This document shows, in pieces, positions 7,254 to 14,080 of a stretch of DNA of 15,152 nucleotides. This stretch comes from DRYM01 sp964564025 (GTDB taxonomy: Archaea > Thermoproteota > Thermoprotei_A > EX4484-217-1), in assembly GCA_964564025.1 (NCBI GenBank), contig CAZLZO010000035.1:1-15152 (forward strand), given 5' to 3'. How positions within the stretch are numbered: position 1 is the stretch's first letter; each line of letters begins with the position of its first letter. Below the pieces are notes generated by a model. That model did no database searches and had not been told where the DNA came from. It saw only the letters and a program-made list of their open reading frames with translations. The position numbers and the translations under genes are program-made.

Positions 7254-8565
7254 TTACACCCTTAATCTTCATAGGTGGTGCATACTCTGAAACTCTATAT
7301 CCTTTTTCGAAAGAAGGTCTCTGTTTAAGGTCTTTGCCTAATCCCTCGACTAGGTTTAAGTGTTTTGGTAACTGTAACTTAACGTAACTAACGACCACTG
7401 GTTCCTTTAATTCACCTTTCTCAATAATCCAAGCTGCTTCCGGAACTATTGTTACAATGTTGTTTATTGTAAGTTCAGCTTTCACTAAACCCTCAATATA
7501 TATGCCTTCCCTTGTTTCCTCAATAAGTTCTCTGAAGCTCCAATCCGATGGTTTAACTACAATGTTGCTCATCATAGCTTTTGGTTTATGGAAAATTCCC
7601 CTAGCATTGCCTAAAGGTTGTACACCCCATTGTGCAGCTGTTTCTCTCGTATGTAGGAGGTTAACTATTTCCCCATCCTCAATTAATGTTTTCCTCCTGG
7701 CCATAACACCTTCATCATCAAACGCGTAGGATCCAAAACCCCAAGGTATTGTAGGGTCATCAATTAGCGTTATTTTTTCCCTAAATATTCTATGTGGGAG
7801 TTTCATTTTCGAGTGTAAAGTGTCCGCTTCTAACATGTGTGCTAATTCATGAAATATTGCTGCAGAAGTTGCATGGTCAAATATTACATTCCACTTTAAA
7901 CCTCTTCTTAGCGGATGTAAACTTCTAGCTTTAGCTATTGACTTAGCTCTTTCAGCAACTTTATCAGCAGTTTTTAGGAAGAAATCTTCGTCTATCGAAA
8001 CTAAATTACCTAAATACCCTATTAGTTCCCCTGCAATACCTCTCTTTATCCCCTCAGAAATGCCGTAAATCATGATATATGTAGTATTGACTTTTTCTTC
8101 CGCGTCAGCGTTTTCACTTGAAAAATACTGCTTATGGACTCTTGAAAGAGACACTATTATTTCACATTTACTGCATCCCTTATCCAATACTCTTTCGCAT
8201 AATGTTTCCGCTAACTCAAAAGCTTTATCCTTATCTTTTCTTGTTATTTCCTGTCCTAGAACGTATTTTCCTCTAACAGGATTTTCCAGCTTATACCATG
8301 GTGATTTAGCTTCGCTTAAAGCTAATGCTTGGTTAACTGTTCTATCTAAAATGGCATCTATTTTTGATAAATCATATGTTGAATTTATAATCCACTTACC
8401 TTTATTGTAAGCTCTAATTCCGAAAATAGTGTTTTTTGCTTCATTAATTTCTATGTTTCCATTACGATAACCAACTTCGTATTCCTCGATAGAGTAGACT
8501 ATTAGGTCAAGATACTCTACTTTTCCTGCCTTTTCAAAGAATTTCTCCTTAAACCATAGTGACAT
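7243..8565 (-). CDS. TldD/PmbA-family metallopeptidase homologue, atypical active site
   Basis: TldD-family proteins are zinc peptidases, usually working as TldD-TldE pairs on unfolded peptides or modified peptides. The 440 residues carry the family landmarks: N-terminal strand-rich domain; the metal motif region SAAIFHELAHMLEAD (234-248); GFGSYAFDDEGVMARRKTLI (276-295); HTRETA (305-310); and the GLGKDLK C-terminal segment. Two things are odd. The usual HExxxH is contracted to HExxH (239-243), and the C-terminal Cys-Gly-Lys metal-ligand motif is replaced by SFEKGYR with no Cys. Either metal coordination is rearranged or the protein is no longer a classical peptidase. No tldE accompanies it. 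It lies in an operon with a small upstream gene (51-base gap) and DUF432 (overlap). Start ATG follows GGGAG. Confidence 0.85.
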   Translation of the reverse strand: MSLWFKEKFFEKAGKVEYLDLIVYSIEEYEVGYRNGNIEINEAKNTIFGIRAYNKGKWIINSTYDLSKIDAILDRTVNQALALSEAKSPWYKLENPVRGKYVLGQEITRKDKDKAFELAETLCERVLDKGCSKCEIIVSLSRVHKQYFSSENADAEEKVNTTYIMIYGISEGIKRGIAGELIGYLGNLVSIDEDFFLKTADKVAERAKSIAKARSLHPLRRGLKWNVIFDHATSAAIFHELAHMLEADTLHSKMKLPHRIFREKITLIDDPTIPWGFGSYAFDDEGVMARRKTLIEDGEIVNLLHTRETAAQWGVQPLGNARGIFHKPKAMMSNIVVKPSDWSFRELIEETREGIYIEGLVKAELTINNIVTIVPEAAWIIEKGELKEPVVVSYVKLQLPKHLNLVEGLGKDLKQRPSFEKGYRVSEYAPPMKIKGVIVG

Positions 8566-8616
8566 TTCTAACTTCTCCCAAGTATGGATTCTTTTCTACT
8601 AACCACCCTTACTACT

Positions 8617-8901
8617 TTACTGTTTTAGAAAATTCTTAGCACCATAAATTTTAGCTATTATGTTTGCTGGAATGCTTACACCGACTCTATCCTCAAGTAT
8701 TAAAATATCGTCTACGGAATACCCTTTTCTTTTAGCATAAATTAGTAGGGCTTCAAGAATACTGTTCTTAACTCTTTCGTCTTTAAACTGTTCTAGCTCG
8801 AAAACTTGCTTGAGTGAGAATAAGAAATCCTCTAAATCTCCAGTAAGGCAAGCCCTTATTAAATGATAAATTGCGTTTTCAACTAAAGCTATTTCCCTCA
8901 T
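8617..8901 (-). CDS. Small helical hypothetical protein, first gene of the tldD operon
   Basis: I do not recognise this protein. With the start at ATG 8901 it has 94 residues, mostly helical: MREIALVENAIYHLIRACL, then LEDFLFSLKQVFELEQF, then RVKNSILEALLIYAKRKGY, then a Val/Ile-rich tail. The open frame extends to 9108, but that part runs antisense through the regulator gene and reads non-coding. ATG 8901 sits 10 bases after GGTGA (8912-8916) and about 17 bases after the start of transcription expected from the TATA box at 8939-8948. No Cys/His cluster or membrane helix is visible. Start codon choice is inference from these signals. Confidence 0.6.
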   Translation of the reverse strand: MREIALVENAIYHLIRACLTGDLEDFLFSLKQVFELEQFKDERVKNSILEALLIYAKRKGYSVDDILILEDRVGVSIPANIIAKIYGAKNFLKQ

Positions 8902-8935
8902 AACAACATCTTCACCAGGCAATTTCAAAGCCACC

Positions 8936-8980
8936 TTCTTTTTAAATACTAGAAATTTTCTAAACCTATCTAGAAAATTG
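8936..8980. promoter_or_regulatory. Bidirectional promoter with TAGAA/TTCTA dyads
   Basis: TTTTTAAATA (8939-8948) reads as a TATA box on both strands and sits about 25 bases from expected transcription starts in each direction. The minus-strand start, near 8918, serves the small-protein/tldD/DUF432/mscS operon; the plus-strand start, near 8972, serves the Lrp-type gene. Directly downstream on the regulator side lies TAGAA-ATT-TTCTA (8950-8962), a 13-base dyad, with a third TAGAA at 8971-8975, 21 bases from the first. That two-turn spacing suits an Lrp/AsnC autoregulatory operator. The binding role is inferred. Confidence 0.5.
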
Positions 8981-9001
8981 CTTGTTGAGGTTAAAATAGA
9001 C

Positions 9002-9451
9002 TTGGTAACAATAGATGAATTGGATAGGAAAATAATATCCACATTGCAAATGGATGGAAGAATATCCTTCTCAAGACTTGCTAAATCACTTAAAGTAAGC
9101 GAAAGCACAATTTACTTAAGAATAAAGAAGCTTAGAGACAACGGAATTTTGAGAGGATTCACTGTAGACATAGATCATAGGAAATTAGGGAAAGACACGA
9201 TAGCATATGTTTTTGTGAAAACAGCTCCAAGACAGCATCAAAGAGCAACGAAGATTATTCAGAATATTGAGGAAATATATGAAATATATGAAATAACCGG
9301 AGAATATCAGTTACTACTTAAAATAATAACTGAGTCTAGAAGAAAACTAAGTGAAATAGTTAGGAGAATAAGGAGAGTTGATGGTGTAAGAGAAATATAT
9401 GTTACCTTGGTTTTAGAAACATATAAGGAAGAAAAAACTATTAGAATTTAA
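9002..9451 (+). CDS. Lrp/AsnC family transcriptional regulator
   Basis: This is a feast/famine type regulator of 149 residues if translated from TTG 9002. The N-terminal winged HTH is clear: TIDELDRKIISTLQMDGRIS, then FSRLAKSLKVSESTIYLRIK, then KLRDNGILRGFTVDID. The C-terminal RAM (ligand-binding ACT-like) domain follows: IAYVFVKTAP, EEIYEIYEITGEYQLLLKII, then a helix and VDGVREIYVTLVLET. The beginning VTIDELDRKI matches the usual start of the family, which is why I prefer TTG 9002 (GAGG at 8987-8990 upstream) over TTG 8978. It is transcribed divergently from the tldD operon across a gap with dyad symmetry, so autoregulation and control of that operon are plausible. The effector is unknown. 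Confidence 0.9.
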   Translation: MVTIDELDRKIISTLQMDGRISFSRLAKSLKVSESTIYLRIKKLRDNGILRGFTVDIDHRKLGKDTIAYVFVKTAPRQHQRATKIIQNIEEIYEIYEITGEYQLLLKIITESRRKLSEIVRRIRRVDGVREIYVTLVLETYKEEKTIRI

Positions 9452-9459
9452 TATTATTG

Positions 9460-9521
9460 CGGTCAGTGAGAGAGCTCAACATCACCTTTTAGTCAGATGG
9501 TTTGCTAGTCTTCATCCCGAA
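9460..9521 (-). ncRNA. Candidate C/D box sRNA (2'-O-methylation guide)
   Basis: On the minus strand four boxes occur in archaeal C/D order. C is GGGATGA (9512-9518, one mismatch to RTGATGA), then a 15-base guide (9497-9511), D' is CTGA (9493-9496), a 7-base spacer, C' is GTGATGT (9479-9485), a 12-base guide (9467-9478), and D is CTGA (9463-9466). The core is 56 bases, and guide spacings match Nop5-fibrillarin sRNPs. Flanks ATTC and CCGCAAT could form a short, imperfect terminal stem. TAATTTTAAG (9541-9550), about 25 bases upstream, could be its TATA box. No protein gene explains the gap. Targets, in rRNA or tRNA, were not identified. Confidence 0.55.
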
Positions 9522-9556
9522 TAGTGTTTTAAGAGCCGAGCTTAAAATTATTAATG

Positions 9557-10447
9557 CTACTTCCTAATGTTTTCCTTAATAATATCAGCTATTTTGTCTG
9601 CCGGATTTACCCCTGTAGCTGCTTGAAAACCTCTCCATAGAGGTGAAGCATTAACTTCGAAGACAACATATCCTCCTTCAGGAGTTTCTCCAATATCCAC
9701 CCCGGAATATACTAGGTTAAGTGCTTTAGTTGCTTTCAAAGCTAACTCCTCGACTTCAGGAATTTTTGGGGCCTTAACTACTTTAGCACCTTGAGCAACA
9801 TTGGTTTTCCAAGAAGTTTTAGATACCCTGTAAACTACACCTAAAACTTCATCGCCTACAACTATTGCTCTTAAATCTCTTTGAGGTTTACGTATGTATT
9901 CTTGTACGTAAAGTGGTTGATTAATTGAAACGAGAACTTTCCCTATATGAAATGCTATGTCTGGCTCATTAGTTTTTAATGAACCATAACCTAGCGAACC
10001 CATTAAGGGCTTAATTACAACATCCTTCCACTCCTTAACTTTCTCAGTGATTAGGAAAATGTTTTCAGAAAGTATTGTTTTTGGTACAGGTATTCCCTTC
10101 TTACTTAACAAGTATAAGCTATGGAACTTATCTCTAGCATTAATTATGGACTCTATGGGATTTATAGTGTACACGTTTTCTTGAGATAGAACAGCTAATA
10201 TTTTAAGTCTAGAAAAGAACTGCTCCATACTTGCTGCGAAACCGAAGGACCTTACAATCATAGCATCGGGATTTTCAATGCTTTTTAACCCATAATACAG
10301 CTTAACTTTTCCATCACTTATTTCCAATGACATTCGTGAAGGTCTTAAATAAGCTGTTTGCAGCCCCTTTCTTTCCAAGGCTAGAATTAATTGGCGACTA
10401 CTCCAGGTAGGTAGTGGTGCTTCATGAACTATTGCAACATATGCCAT
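9557..10447 (-). CDS. RimK-like ATP-grasp ligase
   Basis: This 296-residue enzyme is an ATP-grasp carboxylate-amine ligase of the RimK/LysX/MptN-CofF group. These add an amino acid, often glutamate, to a carboxylate or amine through an acyl-phosphate. Visible features are the N-terminal preATP-grasp domain (1-100), INARDKFHSLYLLSKKGIPV (102-121), the glycine-rich ATP loop KPLMGSLGYG (146-155), RDLRAIVVGDEVLGVVYR (190-207), SGVDIGETPEGGYVVFEVN (248-266) and the metal-binding EVNASP (264-269). The tail WRGFQAATGVNPADKIADII resembles the coenzyme-tailoring (MptN/CofF-like) branch more than LysX, and no lysW-type carrier gene is nearby. The exact substrate cannot be assigned. The start ATG follows GAGGGT; a small membrane protein gene precedes it on the same strand by 40 bases. 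Confidence 0.85.
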   Translation of the reverse strand: MAYVAIVHEAPLPTWSSRQLILALERKGLQTAYLRPSRMSLEISDGKVKLYYGLKSIENPDAMIVRSFGFAASMEQFFSRLKILAVLSQENVYTINPIESIINARDKFHSLYLLSKKGIPVPKTILSENIFLITEKVKEWKDVVIKPLMGSLGYGSLKTNEPDIAFHIGKVLVSINQPLYVQEYIRKPQRDLRAIVVGDEVLGVVYRVSKTSWKTNVAQGAKVVKAPKIPEVEELALKATKALNLVYSGVDIGETPEGGYVVFEVNASPLWRGFQAATGVNPADKIADIIKENIRK

Positions 10448-10487
10448 TTTACCCTCTAACCATACAGAAATATAGCCTTAACATCCT

Positions 10488-11024
10488 TTAGAACTTACCT
10501 TTATAAAATCCAAAATAGGCGACAATAGGTATTATTGCCATAAGCAATGCAACAATAGGAGATGATACATAGTAACTTAGCTTTAAAATTCTCGTTAAAA
10601 CATATGATATTGCAAAGACCCCCATAGCTAGTACGAGCAATATTAAAGGTTTAGATAGTAGCTGGCTTACCCTAGATACTCTATGTATTTTAATGGAAAA
10701 CTTTAAGCCTAAAAGGAATATTGTTAATGCAAAAACAACTCCTTCGGACAAAATAGCTGCTCTCATAGTTGTTGAAATTTCACCTAAACCAGCACCTATA
10801 AGAATAGATAATGTAGCGTAAATCGCTGAATAAAAGTAAGCATGAATATCAGCATTTTCAACACTAGCCTTTACTAAGTAGTAAATGTAGATTATGGGAG
10901 ATATTGCCATAAGGACTATTACTAAGCCAATATATGCTTCATTATATCCTAAGATAGCCCACAAAGCAGGTGTAATTATGAGTAAAAGTAGTGATAAATC
11001 TGCGAAACGCTCAAAACCGGCCAT
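10488..11024 (-). CDS. Small polytopic membrane protein, unknown function
   Basis: I do not recognise the family. The 178 residues contain about six hydrophobic helices, roughly at 8-26, 30-52, 63-82, 85-108, 127-148 and 154-174, joined by short loops, and a basic loop KFSIKIHRVSRVSQ (107-120). There is no signal peptide cleavage site, no conserved charged pore motif and no soluble domain. The start ATG follows GAGG and AAGG; a TATA-like CTTTAAATG lies at about 11058-11066 on the minus strand. It is probably transcribed with the RimK-like gene 40 bases downstream, but a functional link is only inferred. Confidence 0.75.
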   Translation of the reverse strand: MAGFERFADLSLLLLIITPALWAILGYNEAYIGLVIVLMAISPIIYIYYLVKASVENADIHAYFYSAIYATLSILIGAGLGEISTTMRAAILSEGVVFALTIFLLGLKFSIKIHRVSRVSQLLSKPLILLVLAMGVFAISYVLTRILKLSYYVSSPIVALLMAIIPIVAYFGFYKGKF

Positions 11025-11079
11025 TCCTTAAAGCCTCTTCTTAAGTTTCTTGCGAATCATTTAAAGCTTAATCTCAATA

Positions 11080-11117
11080 ATAAATTTAACCGTAATAATA
11101 CGGCATTGATTTGGTGA
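11080..11117 (+). promoter_or_regulatory. Promoter, dyad and RBS of the GPT-family gene
   Basis: ATAAATTTA at 11080-11088 is a TATA-like box. CCGTA-ATAA-TACGG (11090-11103) is a perfect five-base dyad between this box and the expected transcription start near 11110, a usual place for a repressor operator. GGTGA at 11113-11117 lies seven bases before the TTG start and fixes that start. The operator role is inferred. Confidence 0.4.
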
Positions 11118-11123
11118 AAAAGT

Positions 11124-12128
11124 TTGGTATTTGCCGCGGTTTTAGCCATAGCCGTTTCTTTTACATTAAGCTACATGCTCACCCCTATCGTAGCAGGGTT
11201 TATGAAGAAAATAGGGCATGTAGGCGTAGATGTTCATAAAGCTAATAAACCGGAAATTCCTGAGTCATGTGGAGTATCTATTTTATTATCAACCATTCTA
11301 GGTTTGCTTATAATTATGTTATTTGATAAAGGCAATTTCTTAAAAATAGTTTCACTGATTCTTTCATCTTCTTTCGCAGGTTTTGTAGGTCTTCTAGATG
11401 ATTTTAGAAAGCTCGATGCTAAAACGAAAACAGCGTTAACGGTTCTCGCAATAATCCCCATAGTTTCTTTAGGAACATATATTCCCAAACTTATGCTTCC
11501 ATTTATAGGTGAAGCAAGGTTAACACTAGTTTATTTAGCGATAATGCCTTTAGCTTTAGCTGTCACGGCAAATGCAACAAACATGATAGATGTTTACAAT
11601 GGAGCAATGGTTGGTTCGATGTTTTTTTCTTTCTTAGCGTTACTTGTAGCCTCTTTTATCAAATACTTTTACGGAGAAGTAGATGTTTTTCCCATGTATT
11701 CTTCAGCAATAATTATGGCTTCCCTCTTAGGATATCTTCCCTACAATAAGTACCCGGCTAAAGTGTTTAATGGGGATGTAGGAAGCTTATTTGTAGGAAC
11801 ATATTTTGGCGCGTTAGCTATTATGAGTAGGTTAGAAATAGTTGCTGTAACAGCATTTATGCCTCAAATAATGAATGGTTTCGGCATACTCTCAATAATT
11901 AAGGGCTTAAGGGAGAAAGGGGAAATAGGGATAAGGCCTGTCATCGTTGACTTAGCATCAGGGCTTATAAGAGCCTCTAGAAACCCTAATGCCCCAATAA
12001 CGCTAGCTCACATGTTAACTTTAAGGTACTCTCTAAAGGAAAACGAAATAGTGTGGTGTTTCTGGTTTCTCTCCTTAATTTCAGCGGTTCTTGCTATTGT
12101 AGTAGCTTATCTTACATATGTTCACTGA
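11124..12128 (+). CDS. GPT-family polyprenyl-phosphate sugar-1-phosphate transferase (AglH/MraY-like)
   Basis: Members move a sugar-1-phosphate, usually GlcNAc-1-P, from a UDP-sugar to a membrane polyprenyl or dolichyl phosphate. In archaea this is the first step of lipid-linked glycan assembly for N-glycosylation. The 334 residues are highly hydrophobic (about ten membrane helices) with the family's cytoplasmic motifs: DVHKANKPEIPE (36-47), LLDDFRKLDAKTK (90-102; catalytic-site Asp pair 92-93), NATNMIDVYNG (150-160) and FNGDVGSLFVG (216-226). PEIPE after DxHK is typical of the archaeal/eukaryotic GlcNAc-1-P branch. TTG start with GGTGA seven bases upstream. The 3' end overlaps the convergent SIS-like gene by 17 bases. 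The donor sugar is not proven. Confidence 0.88.
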   Translation: MVFAAVLAIAVSFTLSYMLTPIVAGFMKKIGHVGVDVHKANKPEIPESCGVSILLSTILGLLIIMLFDKGNFLKIVSLILSSSFAGFVGLLDDFRKLDAKTKTALTVLAIIPIVSLGTYIPKLMLPFIGEARLTLVYLAIMPLALAVTANATNMIDVYNGAMVGSMFFSFLALLVASFIKYFYGEVDVFPMYSSAIIMASLLGYLPYNKYPAKVFNGDVGSLFVGTYFGALAIMSRLEIVAVTAFMPQIMNGFGILSIIKGLREKGEIGIRPVIVDLASGLIRASRNPNAPITLAHMLTLRYSLKENEIVWCFWFLSLISAVLAIVVAYLTYVH

Positions 12129-13017
12129 GTCTAAGGGCTGTTTCAAGGAGTATTAGTAAGTATATTGGTGCTGAAACAGGGTCTACATTAATGCTTACAT
12201 CGTAAAGATCTTTAATGTTAAGCCTTACTCTAGCATATCTGCCAATATGTTCTTCAACACCTGTCCTAAAAATAATGATTTTTCCATCTTTAGGGAGTTC
12301 TTCAGAATATATTGAGGTAATATCATGTAGAGTAACGTGTTTTTTACCACTAAATAGTAAACCTGCTGTTTCAAGCAAATACTCTGGTGCATAGACATGT
12401 AATACACTTTCATACTTAAGGACTCTAGCTAATTCTTCAATAGTGTTTTTATATTGGTTACACATGTCTTCAACTATTTCACCAACATTAGCTAATTCTT
12501 TTAAAAGATTAGAAACCCTTCTTGTTTGGACCTCTTTTGTAAGGGATTTAAGTGCAGTGATTGACAAGTATAGAGCCCAGAAAAGGGTTTTTTCGAAAAC
12601 GTTTCCTCTAAAACTTATTTCGGCAACATCAAATGTTTTCATTTGCTTCGGAATGTTTTCAGTAAGAACAAAAGTGTCTATACGTAGTAGCTTTCTGAAA
12701 TCGAAAATGGGTTTAAGTAAATTATCATTGTCTACTAAGGCTATTACGGAGTATTGCTCATGGTATGGGGCTATATGTGTTATGAATGATGAATATGGAG
12801 CCAGTATTGGCGGGTATTGATGCATTTTAAAAGCTGCAAGTGTCCAGTAGAGAATTGATGCTGGAACTTTTTTAGATGAAGAAAAAGTTATTATTAGTTT
12901 TTCCTTTCTCAAATAATTTTTCAATTGCTCGTTTACTGGTTTTTCAAGTTCTTCTTTAACTCTGTCTTCTACACTAACTACTTTTTCTGCGATTTCCTTA
13001 ACTATATTGTTGAACAT
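12112..13017 (-). CDS. Divergent protein resembling a degenerate double SIS-domain protein
   Basis: There is no clear family match. The 301 residues suggest two alpha/beta halves: a first at about 38-160 (KLIITFSSSKKVPASILYWT, then YSVIALVDNDNLLK) and a second at about 195-300 (VLHVYAPEYLLETAGLLF, GKIIIFRT, DPVSAPIYLLILLETALRLS). A linking helix ANVGEIVEDMCNQYKNTIEE resembles the hinge before the second SIS domain in GlmS-type proteins. Length is also near archaeal phosphoglucose/phosphomannose isomerases. The SIS phosphosugar loop (SxSGxT) is missing, so a sugar-phosphate isomerase activity is doubtful. ATG start 3 bases after the mtnP stop, with GGAGG inside the end of mtnP, so the two are probably co-transcribed. 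Assignment is tentative. Confidence 0.45.
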   Translation of the reverse strand: MFNNIVKEIAEKVVSVEDRVKEELEKPVNEQLKNYLRKEKLIITFSSSKKVPASILYWTLAAFKMHQYPPILAPYSSFITHIAPYHEQYSVIALVDNDNLLKPIFDFRKLLRIDTFVLTENIPKQMKTFDVAEISFRGNVFEKTLFWALYLSITALKSLTKEVQTRRVSNLLKELANVGEIVEDMCNQYKNTIEELARVLKYESVLHVYAPEYLLETAGLLFSGKKHVTLHDITSIYSEELPKDGKIIIFRTGVEEHIGRYARVRLNIKDLYDVSINVDPVSAPIYLLILLETALRLSEHM

Positions 13018-13020
13018 TTT

Positions 13021-13830
13021 CTAGATAAGTGCCTCCTTCGATATTTCCTCGTAGTTTAGAAGGGGCTCCTTCGGAATTCTGGGTATTAGCTCGTAAAGTA
13101 ACTTTTTGGCTTTCTCAACATTCTCAGCCATTACCTTAGCCACTTCAGCCGCTGTAACAGGCTTCTCGGCCCAAACATCGTAGTCTGTAACCATAGCTAT
13201 TGTAGCATAGCATATTCCAACTTCTCTAGCCAATGTGACTTCGGGTACAAGAGTCATCCCTATAATGTCAGCACCCCATGACTTGAAAAGCTTAGATTCT
13301 GCTCTCGTAGAGAACCTTGGGCCTTCAATACAAATATACGTTCCCTTATCATGAATTCTAAGTCCAAGTTCTCTTCCAACAGCAACTATTAATTTCCTTA
13401 AAGGCTCACAGAACGGGTCAGCCATTGAGAAGTGTCCTACAACACCCCCTTCGAAGAACGTGTAATCTCTTTTCTTAGTGAAATCAATAAATTGGTCAGG
13501 AACCACGAAATCCCCTGGCCTATAGTCTTCCCTTAAGCTGCCTACGGCAGAAATAGCCACTATTTTATCAACACCTATGGATTTCAAGGCCCAAATATTA
13601 GCTCTATAATTTATTTTATGCGGAGGTATTTTATGGCCCCTGCCATGTCTTGGTAAGAAAGCTACAGTGCGTCCCTTAAACTCCCCAACAACAACGTTGT
13701 CTGATGGTTGACCGTATGGAGTATAGATCTTTATTTCCTTAACGTTTTCAAGCATTTCAACATCATATAGGCCTGAACCGCCAATAACACCTATTTCGGC
13801 TTTAACTTCTTTAGGATAAGTAATGACCAT
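13021..13830 (-). CDS. mtnP: 5'-methylthioadenosine phosphorylase
   Basis: MTAP splits 5'-methylthioadenosine, the by-product of polyamine synthesis and SAM use, with phosphate to adenine and methylthioribose-1-phosphate. The 269 residues equal the usual archaeal length. Motifs are GGSG (17-20), LPRHGRGHKIPPHKINYRAN (59-78), SAVGSL (94-99) with DQFIDFTKKRDYTFFEG, EGPRFSTRAES (169-179), GMT (191-193) and VTDYDVW (214-220). The two Asp residues in TDYD (217 region) mark 6-aminopurine (adenine) preference over inosine-specific MTIP. The C-terminal CxC disulfide of some hyperthermophile enzymes is absent. It leads a probable two-gene unit with the SIS-like gene; the leader before ATG 13830 contains GGGGAT. 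Confidence 0.93.
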   Translation of the reverse strand: MVITYPKEVKAEIGVIGGSGLYDVEMLENVKEIKIYTPYGQPSDNVVVGEFKGRTVAFLPRHGRGHKIPPHKINYRANIWALKSIGVDKIVAISAVGSLREDYRPGDFVVPDQFIDFTKKRDYTFFEGGVVGHFSMADPFCEPLRKLIVAVGRELGLRIHDKGTYICIEGPRFSTRAESKLFKSWGADIIGMTLVPEVTLAREVGICYATIAMVTDYDVWAEKPVTAAEVAKVMAENVEKAKKLLYELIPRIPKEPLLNYEEISKEALI

Positions 13831-13905
13831 AGCGAAGTATCCCCAACATAATGGTATTTAGAACAGAGAAATAATTCTTTTCCGAAAACGTGGAAGGATT
13901 AAATA

Positions 13906-14020
13906 TGGCGCCGCGGCCGGGATTTGAACCCGGGTCACGGGCTACCTGCATACCTCCCCTTTTTAGATAGGGGAGGCTTTCGACAGGCCCGCATACTAGG
14001 CCGGGCTATACTACCGCGGC
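13906..14020 (-). tRNA. tRNA-Asp(GTC) with a 37-base archaeal intron
   Basis: Reverse-complemented, the gene gives a perfect acceptor stem GCCGCGG/CCGCGGC, U8-A9, a D arm GTAT/GTAT (with wobbles), anticodon stem CGGGC/GCCCG, T arm CCGGG-TTCAAAT-CCCGG, discriminator G and an encoded CCA (13906-13908). The spliced loop reads CTGTCGA with anticodon GTC (13982-13984), i.e. Asp. The intron is at the canonical 37/38 site (13944-13980). Spliced length is 78 bases including CCA. A TATA-like CTTTAAAAAATC (14051-14062, minus strand) lies about 35 bases upstream. Confidence 0.95.
13944..13980 (-). other. Bulge-helix-bulge intron of tRNA-Asp
   Basis: The intron is 37 bases between positions 37 (G) and 38 (A). 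The splice sites form a BHB motif: central helix CTGT/GCAG (with one G-U), three-base bulges CGA and GTA cut after the second base, flanked by the anticodon stem CGGGC/GCCCG and an intron hairpin CCTCCCC/GGGGAGG. One A-A mismatch occurs in the intron-side helix. It is expected to be removed by the archaeal tRNA splicing endonuclease. Confidence 0.85.
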
Positions 14021-14050
14021 CCTTTTGTCTCGCAATATTTCTACTGACTA

Positions 14051-14062
14051 GATTTTTTAAAG
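14051..14062 (-). promoter_or_regulatory. TATA-like promoter element of tRNA-Asp
   Basis: CTTTAAAAAATC on the minus strand is centred about 37 bases before the mature tRNA 5' end. Transcription would start some 10 bases before the tRNA, giving a short 5' leader for RNase P to remove. Confidence 0.45.
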
Positions 14063-14080
14063 TTTCGTTTTTACAAGTAC

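Noticed and set aside
8902..9108. N-terminal extension of the small minus-strand protein up to 9108
   Set aside because: It is antisense to the well-conserved HTH of the Lrp-type gene, has no good ribosome-binding site, and would place the start upstream of the apparent promoter.
9557..10447. LysX lysine-biosynthesis ligase
   Set aside because: The ATP-grasp fold fits, but no lysW-like carrier or other lysine/arginine genes are adjacent and the C-terminal tail resembles the coenzyme-glutamylating branch more; only the RimK-like level is supportable.
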